Source: JAEUPI01 sp963814435
GTDB lineage: Bacteria; Pseudomonadota; Gammaproteobacteria; Burkholderiales; Burkholderiaceae_C
Assembly (NCBI GenBank): GCA_963814435.1
Contig: CAWFCV010000018.1
Location: 1 to 64,000 of the forward strand
Direction: 5' to 3'
Length of the DNA stretch: 64,000 bases
Shown here: positions 9,610 through 17,182 of the stretch, in pieces
How the letters are laid out: each line of letters starts with the position of its first letter
Numbering within the stretch: the stretch's first letter is position 1
Program-made: the position numbers and the translations under genes
The notes under the pieces: generated by a model
What the model saw: the letters and a program-made list of their open reading frames with translations, nothing else
Told to the model about the DNA's origin: nothing
The model's database searches: none

Positions 9610-11916
9610 CTACACGCTGAGCAGCATCTGCATCAGGTTGGGGATGCCGCGTCCCTGGTGGTAGCGGTCGCGTCCGATGTCGGTGCAGGTGTCGAGCAAC
9701 AGCCGCTTCACCTCGTCGGGCCGACCGCGGAACTCGCGCCGCACCGACAGGAACGCCGCCAGCATGCCCGACACATGCGGCGCAGCCATGCTGGTGCCGC
9801 TCTCCGGGTAGTACAGCTCGCTGCCGTCGTGGCGGAAACGCGAATTGCACGAGCTGATGCGCTCGCCCGGCGCCACCACGTCGGGCTTGCCGCGCCCGTC
9901 GGCCGTCGGTCCGCGCGACGAGAACGACGACACGCCGTACAGGTGCGGCTGGTCGGCATTGACCGAGCCGACGGCGATGCATTCCTCCAGGTTGGCCGGG
10001 TCGCCGATCGAGATCGCGGTGTTGAGCTGGAATTCGCCGTCGGTGGTCTGCACGTCGAGCTGGCCCTCGTTGCCGCTGGCCACCACCACCAGCACGCCGC
10101 CGCGCCACAGGCGGCGCAGCTCGGCGCAGATCGGCGAGAAGCCGCAGCCGTAGACGGTGGAATCGAACGGGCCGCCGAGGCTCAGGTTGATGCCGTGGAT
10201 CGCCAGGCCGCCGCTGTGGTTGTCGTTCTGGGCCGCGATGTGGTCCAGCGCCTTGATGATCCACGCGTCCTCGCCCGAGCCCTTGTCGTCGAGCACCTTG
10301 TAGACGACCAGCTTCGCGTGCGGCGCCATGCCGCGTTCGCGGCGCGTGGTGGCCGTCGGCGCGCGGCCGGCGATGATGCCCGACACATGCGTGCCGTGGC
10401 CGTCCGGGTCGCGCGCGTTCGCGATCGACAGCGGCGGGCCCGGCTTCGTGCAGTCCCAGACCTGGCGGATCACGCCGCCGGCGAAGTGCGGGTGGTCGGC
10501 GCGCACGCCGGTGTCGAGCACGGCCCAGGTGATACCCGCGCCGCTGGCGTCGAAGCTGGCCAGCGCCGCGTCGGCCTTCAGCACGCTGGCCGAGCGCGAC
10601 GTGAGCTTGCTCTTGCGCGAGCTGCGCCACACCGCATAGACGCGCAGCTCGCGGTGCGACGTGGCCACCGCACGCAGCTCGGCCGGCGTGAGGTGCGCCG
10701 CGACGAAACGGCGCAGTGGGTCGATGCGCGCGGCCACCGGGTCGGCCACCAGCCGGCGCAGGTGCTCGGTGGCGCGCTGGATGCGCTCGGCCAGCAGCAA
10801 GGTCTTGGCCGACTCGGCGTTGCCGTTGGCGGTGTCGCGCGCCTCGTCGGCCTCGACGGCCGCGGTTTCCTGCGGCGATTCGCCGACCGCGCTGTAGCCC
10901 GGCTCGAGCATCTCGATCAGCACCGGATGCCGTTCCTCGGGCAGGCTGCCCAGCCGTGCGGCGACGTCGCGCGACAGCACGAAGCGCTGCATCGTGTCCA
11001 TGCGCAGTGCGTCGTGCACCACCTTGCGCACCGCCGGGTGCGCCAGGTAGCCCACCGCCGAATGCGGATTGAAGCCGATCAGCTGCCGCGTGCGGTCGTT
11101 GACGATGACCTGATCCTGGATGAAACGCGACGGGTCGAAGTCGCTGGCCAGCCCCTTGTCCAGCGCCACCGGGTCCAGCGGGTCGGCGAAGTTGTGCCAC
11201 TGCTTCACCACCTGCGGCACGCGCAGGTCGTCGGGGTCGAGCAGGTCCTGCACCTCCTGCACGCCGAGCGGCGAGCCGATGGTGACGAACTCGATCACCT
11301 CGGCCTGATCGCGCGCGAGCGCCGCCAGCACTTCGTAAGCGACGATCGAGCCCTGGCTGTGTGCGACCAGCGTCAGCGGCTGGCCGGCGGCGGGCAGCGC
11401 GTCGCGCAGGCGCTGCCGGATGCGCCTGCGCATCTCGGGCTTGAAGAAGTAGGCCGCGGTGTCGCCGACGAAGGCGTGGAGGAACCCGCGGGCGATCGGC
11501 TTGCGCAGAAACGCCGGCAGTGGCAGCACGCGCTTGCCGACGCCGCCATCCGCGCCGTCGGCAACGCCCAGCTGGCGCGCCATCGCCTGCGCGAAGGCCA
11601 GCGCCTCGTCGTTGTCGGGCCGCACGCCGGCCTGGCGCAGCACGGCCTCGAGGTCGATCGCTTGGCCCTGCGCACGCGTGCCGATGGTGCCGCCAGCGTC
11701 GGCGTCGGCGCCGTGCAGCAGGTCGGCCCAGTAGGCCATGCGGCTGCGCTCGCCGAGCTCGCGGCCGAACAGCGCCAGGTCCCACTCCTTCTTCAGCTCG
11801 TCGGGCGGCGCGTGCCGGCCGATGCCGTGGATGTAGACGACCACCGCGGGGTCGGCCGCCGCGGCCTTGCCGATGCCGCGGCGCGACGCCGCGCGGGTGT
11901 TCTTCTTCGTGGCCAT
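9610..11916 (-). CDS. Alpha/beta-hydrolase-subtilisin (S8) fusion protein
   Basis: 768 residues in one intact frame, with an AGGAGACACC ribosome site ahead of ATG 11916 and no signal peptide. Residues ~25-340 look like an alpha/beta hydrolase: YIHGIGRH at 28-35 and a nucleophile elbow VAHSQGS with Ser187. After a charged linker (~350-450) comes an S8 peptidase with all catalytic residues: Asp468 in AVLDTGV, His507 in DGHGTHVSGI, the oxyanion Asn616 in ASGNEG and Ser709 in SGTSMAAPHVSG. A cytosolic subtilase joined to a serine hydrolase is uncommon. The SGNH hydrolase gene lies 63 bases upstream on the same strand. Substrates unknown; the two catalytic domains may act in series or the protease may process its own N-terminal half. 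Confidence 0.88.
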   Translation of the reverse strand: MATKKNTRAASRRGIGKAAAADPAVVVYIHGIGRHAPPDELKKEWDLALFGRELGERSRMAYWADLLHGADADAGGTIGTRAQGQAIDLEAVLRQAGVRPDNDEALAFAQAMARQLGVADGADGGVGKRVLPLPAFLRKPIARGFLHAFVGDTAAYFFKPEMRRRIRQRLRDALPAAGQPLTLVAHSQGSIVAYEVLAALARDQAEVIEFVTIGSPLGVQEVQDLLDPDDLRVPQVVKQWHNFADPLDPVALDKGLASDFDPSRFIQDQVIVNDRTRQLIGFNPHSAVGYLAHPAVRKVVHDALRMDTMQRFVLSRDVAARLGSLPEERHPVLIEMLEPGYSAVGESPQETAAVEADEARDTANGNAESAKTLLLAERIQRATEHLRRLVADPVAARIDPLRRFVAAHLTPAELRAVATSHRELRVYAVWRSSRKSKLTSRSASVLKADAALASFDASGAGITWAVLDTGVRADHPHFAGGVIRQVWDCTKPGPPLSIANARDPDGHGTHVSGIIAGRAPTATTRRERGMAPHAKLVVYKVLDDKGSGEDAWIIKALDHIAAQNDNHSGGLAIHGINLSLGGPFDSTVYGCGFSPICAELRRLWRGGVLVVVASGNEGQLDVQTTDGEFQLNTAISIGDPANLEECIAVGSVNADQPHLYGVSSFSSRGPTADGRGKPDVVAPGERISSCNSRFRHDGSELYYPESGTSMAAPHVSGMLAAFLSVRREFRGRPDEVKRLLLDTCTDIGRDRYHQGRGIPNLMQMLLSV

Positions 11917-11979
11917 GGTGTCTCCTCGTTCGGTGGGCCGCCGCACGCGCGTGCCCGATGCGTCAAGCGACGGCGGTGC

Positions 11980-12777
11980 TCAGCACAGCCCCAGGTTGTG
12001 CAGCACCGGCTGCCAGCGCTGCTCGGCGAACTTCTTGAAGCCGCCGGGGCTCGGATGCAGCTCGTTGGCCCAGTCGGCGGCCGTGAGCGTGCCGCGGCTG
12101 TCGACCACCGAGATGCGCCCGGGCGCACCGGCGGCCAGGCGCTGGAACACCGAGAACGCGTAGTCGACCAGCACCCGGATGCAGCCGGCCTGCAGCTCGG
12201 GCGGCACCTGTGCCACATCGAGCGCAGGCTTCAGCCAGCCGCCGCCGCCGAATACGCCGCGGCCGTCGGGGATGGCGTAGTCGTACGCGTGCAGCACGAT
12301 GTGGCCGGTGGGCGGCATCACGTACAGCGCGCGCGAGATCAGCAGCGCGTGGTTCTCGTAGACGCGGTGCATCAGCCACTCGATCGTGCCCTCGTCGTCG
12401 CCGGGCACGAAGCAGCCCGCTGCCGAGGTGCAGCCGCCACAGTCGGGCTTGAGCATCGGGCGCAGGTCGTTCAGGCCCGCGAAGTCGTTGCCGCCGCCGC
12501 TGATCAGCAGCGCGCTCGCCGACGGGCCGTACAGGCGCAGCAGCTCGGAGACCTGGCGCTTGTACTTGCCCTTGACGTAGTCGTAGGCCTCGGCGCCGTT
12601 GTTGCCGGCGACCAGGATGTTGTGGTCCATCCGCGCCACCAGGTCGCCGATGCGGTTGATCAGCGAGCCGCCGGGCATCGGATACCAGAACCACGAATCG
12701 CCGATGGCCAGGATGTCGGCCGTCGTGGTGTCGAGGTCGAGCGCGCCCTTGGACCAATAAACGTTGTTGTATTTCAT
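11980..12777 (-). CDS. SGNH/GDSL-type hydrolase, cytosolic
   Basis: About 265 residues from MKYNNVYWSK. Block I is AIGDSWFWYP (nucleophile Ser28), the Gly/Asn region is VAGNNGAEAYDYV, block III is LLISGGGNDFAG and block V is NELHPSPGGF with the catalytic His. A cysteine-rich insert CGGCTSAAGCF at ~118-128 may bind metal or form disulfides. No signal peptide, unlike many esterases of this fold. It lies 63 bases upstream of the hydrolase-subtilase fusion gene on the same strand and is likely co-transcribed, which hints at one pathway with several serine hydrolases. Substrate unknown. Confidence 0.85.
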   Translation of the reverse strand: MKYNNVYWSKGALDLDTTTADILAIGDSWFWYPMPGGSLINRIGDLVARMDHNILVAGNNGAEAYDYVKGKYKRQVSELLRLYGPSASALLISGGGNDFAGLNDLRPMLKPDCGGCTSAAGCFVPGDDEGTIEWLMHRVYENHALLISRALYVMPPTGHIVLHAYDYAIPDGRGVFGGGGWLKPALDVAQVPPELQAGCIRVLVDYAFSVFQRLAAGAPGRISVVDSRGTLTAADWANELHPSPGGFKKFAEQRWQPVLHNLGLC

Positions 12778-12936
12778 CGCAGCCCCCCAACGCTGTTCGG
12801 CGTCGAGGGTAACGCCTGGCCGCACGCGCACGAGGCTTTGCATTAGGGAGCGCGGCGGCGCAAGGCAACGCCGGCGTATCTTGCTGCTCCTGATGTTTCC
12901 GGCGGCTGTCGTCGAGCCGCGGCCGGCCGCCCGCCG

Positions 12937-13233
12937 TCAGTCGCTGGCCTGCAGCCAGGCCTGGCGCCGGCTGCCACTGGCCTGGTAGCTGCCGCCGAAC
13001 AGCCGTGCACCGCGGTGCACGAACAGCAGCGCCAGCCGCGCCGCTTGTGCGTGTCCTTCGTCGGCCAGCTCACCCAGTGCGACGAATGCGTCCTGCCAGC
13101 GGCCGCCCTGCATCAGCTCGAGCGCCTGCTCGAAACGCTGGATGCGGCCGAGATGGGCGTTCGCCGCGGGCTGCATGCGGTGCGGACGGGCCAGGGTCGG
13201 GCCGGGCACGGACATCGAAGTCCTGCGGTTCAT
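12937..13233 (-). CDS. Small hypothetical helical protein (Sel1/TPR-like)
   Basis: 98 residues, starting MNRRTSMSVPGPTLARP behind a clear AAGGAG site seven bases from the ATG. The middle, RIQRFEQALELMQGGRWQDA and FVALGELADEGHAQAARLAL, reads like one and a half helix-turn-helix TPR/Sel1 units. No recognised family. It is the first gene of a leftward series leading to the SGNH hydrolase and the hydrolase-subtilase fusion, with 159 bases to the next start, so shared transcription is possible but not certain. Confidence 0.6.
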   Translation of the reverse strand: MNRRTSMSVPGPTLARPHRMQPAANAHLGRIQRFEQALELMQGGRWQDAFVALGELADEGHAQAARLALLFVHRGARLFGGSYQASGSRRQAWLQASD

Positions 13234-13435
13234 CGGGGTGCTCCTTGAGAGTGGGCACCCGTGAGTTGCGTGCCTCGCGCCGCCGGTTCAACGAAGTTCT
13301 GCCACTCGCTCCGCAGAGCGAGATGGCTGCGCGTTGCGCCGTATGAGTCCGCGAAGGACCCTCCCGCACAGGATCCGTTTCCACGCCGTCCTGGCACGCG
13401 GCGCCAGGCTCGTGGCCCGTTGCTCATCCACGGCT

Positions 13436-16389
13436 TCAGTCGGCGAGCGCATGCCGCAGGCGCTCGATGCGTCGACCGAGGCCTGAGCCTGCGCCGGCAT
13501 ACAGCTTGGCGGCGATCTGCTGGGCTTCGGCCAGCGCGGCCTGGGCGGCGACGCGGTCCAGGCGCGTCAGCTCGACCAGGCCGCGCGTGCACAGCAGGTC
13601 AGCCAGCAGCGGCCGATCGTCGATGTCGCGCAGCGTCGCCTCGGCCTCGGCAAGGCGGGCGGCGGCTTCGCCGGTGCGACCCTCGCGAAGCGCAAGCGGC
13701 GGCCAAGCCCACCGATAGCGAGCGCCTCGATGCGGCGGTTCGGCGCCGCGCGCAGCGATCGCCAGCACCTGCTCGAACGCCTCGCGCGCTCCTTCGTGCG
13801 TCGCCCTGCTCCAGCAGCGCCTCGCCGAGGCTGCGCAGCGCGAATGCCTGCGACGCGCCGGTTGCCGATCTCGCGCGTCAGCGCCAGCGCCGCCCGCAGC
13901 GTCGCCAGCGCTTCGTCGACCAGGCCCTGGCCAAGCTCGAACTCGCCCATCTGCATGCAGCGTGACGGCCTCGGTGTCGCGGTCGCCCAGCTCGCGCAGC
14001 AGCGCCAGCGCGGCGGCGAAGGTCGCGCGCGCGGGCTCGGTGCGGCCCTGGCCGCCCAGCAGGTCGGCCAGGTTGCAGAGCGTGATCGCCTCGTCGCGCT
14101 GGCTGCCGATCTCGCGCTCGATCGACAGCGCGGCTTCGTAATGCGCCAGGGCCTCGGCGGGGCGGCCTTGCTCATGGCGCGCGATCGCGAGGTTGCCCAG
14201 CATGCGCGCCTCCAGCAGCCGGCTGCCGACTTCGCGGAAGCAATCGAGCGCCGCGGCGTAGTGGGCCTGCGCCTCGTCGAGCCGGCCTGTCCCAGAGGCA
14301 GATGTTGCCGAGCCGGCCGAGGATGCGCCCTTCCAGCCTGCGCTCGCCGACGGCGCGCACGCGATCCAGCGCCTGCTTGAGCCGCGGCCTCCAGCCCTTC
14401 GGTGGCGCCGACTCGCATCAGCGCCTCGGCATGGCTGACCCGGGCCGTTTCGGCGAGCCGGACATCCAGCCCGTCGATTGCCGCGACCTCGCTGCCGAGC
14501 GTCACCGCGATGCCGAACGGCCCCTGCAGCGCCAGCACCTCCCAGGCCGCGCGATAGCACGCGACCGCGACCTCGCCATCGCGACGCGCCACCGCGCGTC
14601 GGCAGGCAGCGACCAGGTTGTCGAGCTCGTGCCGCAGCGCGTGCTGGCGCTGCATGCCGCCGTGGGTGGCGAGCGCCTCGATCGCGGCGTCGCTGCCGAA
14701 GGCGGCGAAGCAGCGGCCGTGGCGCTGCTGCAGCGTGCGTCGGCATCGGCGCCATGCCGGCGCCGCTTCTCGGCCGCGTATTCGTGGATGCTGAGGTACA
14801 TGCCGAAGTACGGCTCCTCGAGCTCCGTGGCGGGCGGCACGGCCTGCAGCGCACCCAGCGCCGCAGCAGGCTCTTGTCGACCAGCGCCTGCACGGCGTCG
14901 ATGACCGGCGGCGCGTCGGGCCAGGGCGCGAGGTCGACTACCGCTTCGGCGGCGGCGAGCGTGAACCCGCCTTCGAACACCGAGCATTGCTCGAACGCGG
15001 ACTGCTCCCAGGCGGTGAGCAGCTGCCACGACCAGTCGATCGCCGCACGCAGCGTCGCCTGGCGGCCGGTGCCGCCGCGCCCGGCCAGCAGCTTGAAGCG
15101 GTCGCGCAGCCGCAGCAGCAGCTGCGCCGGCGACAGCACGGCGATGCGCGCCGCCGCGAGCTCGATCGCGAGCGGCAGCCCGTCGAGCAGGCTCGTGACC
15201 TCGGCGACGACGGCACGCTGCGCGTCGTCGAGCACGAAGTCGGGCCGTTGCGCACGCGCGCGCACCACGAAGAGCTCGATCGCCGGCCCGTCCAGCGGCA
15301 GCGGCTCGACCGGCTGCACCACCTCGCCGGCCAGGTTCAATCGCTCGCGGCTGGTGACCATGAAGGCCGCCTCGGGCGCGCCGTCGAGCCAGCGGCCGAC
15401 GGTGGCGGCGGCGTGCTGCGCGACCTGCTCGAAGTTGTCGAGCACGACCAGGCAGCGGCCGCGGCCGGCGATCGCCTCCGCGAGCTGCGCTGCGGCATCG
15501 CCGGCACCGAGCCGTACGCCGAGCGCGCTGCCGGCGGCGTAGTGGATGCCGTCGAGCGTCGACGCCTCGGAGAGATCGCAGAACCACACGCCGCCCGGCC
15601 AGTCGCCGAGCCAGGCGTGACCGTAGCGAACGGCGAGCCGCGTCTTGCCGGTGCCGCCCGGGCCGAGCAGCGTGACCAGCCGCGCGCCAGTGTCGAAGTG
15701 GCGAGCGATCGCCTGCAGGTCGGCGCCGCGACCGACGAACGCGTCGCGTTCAGCCGGCAGATGGCGCGGGATGGCGCGCACCGGTTGCCACAGATCGCCG
15801 CTGTGCACGACGCGGTACGACTTGTCGGCGTCGGCCGGCGGCGTGAAGCTGCAGTGCGGCACGGTGCCGAGTTCGAAAACCTCGACCGGCTCGTCGATGC
15901 CCTTGAGCCGGTAGTGGCCGTGGCTGCGCATCTGAACCGCTGGGTCGAGCGCGGCACCTTCGAGCGCCTGGCGCGCCGCCGCGCTGAGCAGCGTCTGCCC
16001 GCCGCGTGCCATCGCCATCACGCGCGCGGCGAGCGGCTTCGCGAGGCCTTCGACCTCGATCGGCTTGGCGCCCAGCGCGACGTCGGCGGCGGACGCCTGC
16101 ACGCAAGCACGACCGGGCCGACATGCAGCCCAGCACGTGCCGCGAGGCCGAGCTCGGCCAGCGCGGCGTGATAGTCCAGCGCATAGCACGCCGCGTCGAC
16201 CGCGGATTCGAATATCAGCAGGAAGCCGTCGGCGCGGTCGATCTCGCGCCCGTGGTGGCGGCGAAGCAGGTCACGCGCCCGGCGGTCGTGTTCGGTCCAG
16301 AGCGCGAGGGCCCGCTCGTCACCGAGCCGCTGCGTCGTCAGCGTGCTGTCGACCACGTCGGTGAGCAGCAACGCGACGACCTCGCACAT
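13436..16389 (-). pseudogene. Class III cyclase-NB-ARC ATPase-TPR regulator, frameshifted paralogue
   Basis: ATG at 16389 follows GGGGAGGTGGAG. Domains in order: adenylate/guanylate cyclase homology (LLLTDVVDST, GREIDRADGFLLIF), linker HGHYRLKGIDEPVEVFEL, AAA/NB-ARC ATPase (Walker A GPGGTGKTRLA, Walker B CLVVLDNFEQV), and a winged-helix-like stretch ending EPYFGMYLSIHEYAAEK. The restored C-terminus still shows repeats such as HYAAALDCFREVGSRLLEAR. The layout matches the intact copy at 17183-20116, and many segments are nearly identical. Frames break near 16090, 14865, 14740, 14390, 14295, 13960 and several times below 13870. Whether this copy is dead or only mis-sequenced cannot be told. Divergently placed relative to its paralogue. 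Confidence 0.8.
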
Positions 16390-16578
16390 CTCCACCTCCC
16401 CGAAACGGGCATTCTGGCGTTTCCGGCAACCGCCGGCAACGCCGTACCCGACTCGCGACATCGAGCGGACTTGCGTATCGGTCGGCGCCGACCGAATCGG
16501 GACATCACTCGAGTCGTCTGAGCGCTCGAATCTTGCACTCGGGGCGGAGTGACCTTGCGTTCCCGAGATTGCGGCCCG

Positions 16579-16962
16579 CTACGGGACCAGGACGAGTATC
16601 CAGTTGACGAGCCGGCGCGCATCGGCTTCGGTCACCACCACGGCGTTCGGCGGCATCGCCACGGCGCTCACCTTGCCGGCCCAGTGCCTGGAGTTCGGAT
16701 CCGAGCCGGTCATCACGGTGCGCGTGAGCCGATCGGATGCGCCGGCGTCATCCCGGTACTTGAGCGCAATCTCGCGCCAGGCCGGCGCAATCGGCGCAAG
16801 CCCGTCGGCGCGTTTGGGCGCCGGGCGGATGCTGTGACACGACATGCAGCCGCTATAGGTGGCCAACCTGAGCATCGCGGCGTCGTTCTCGGCCGGGGTC
16901 GCGCGTGCCGACGGGGCGCCGACCAGCAGCGCAACCAGGGCATAGGGCAGGATTCTTCGCAT
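16579..16962 (-). CDS. Small monoheme cytochrome c
   Basis: 127 residues. Signal peptide MRRILPYALVALLVGAPSARA; heme motif CMSCH in TYSGCMSCHSI; a likely axial methionine in SAVAMPPNAVV; C-terminal helix EADARRLVNWILVLVP. This matches the c551/c552-like class I cytochromes that carry electrons in the periplasm. The DNA runs open upstream in frame to 17226, but the signal peptide fixes the start at 16962. It sits alone between the two divergent cyclase-ATPase genes and may be unrelated to them. Confidence 0.85.
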   Translation of the reverse strand: MRRILPYALVALLVGAPSARATPAENDAAMLRLATYSGCMSCHSIRPAPKRADGLAPIAPAWREIALKYRDDAGASDRLTRTVMTGSDPNSRHWAGKVSAVAMPPNAVVVTEADARRLVNWILVLVP

Positions 16963-17182
16963 CGGGCCGCTCTTCGGAATCGACGCCTCCACCCTATGCG
17001 ATCGGCGGGCCCGCGACTTAACGCTCGTCAACCGCGGCACAACTCGGCGCGCGGGCAACCCATCGGCGACGATGCCCCTTCGGGGTCGGATGCAAACCAG
17101 CCGCGTCCAGGAGTACCCTTGGGCGCACGAGCCACCGGGCTGGCGTACGTGCAGGCATTGATGTCGATGGGGCCTTCGTCGC

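Noticed and set aside
8965..12846. A 1293-residue open frame on the + strand
   Set aside because: It lies antisense to the subtilase fusion and SGNH genes, which carry clear catalytic motifs. Its composition (Arg, Ala, His, Gln-rich, no domains) is the usual shadow of a high-GC gene.
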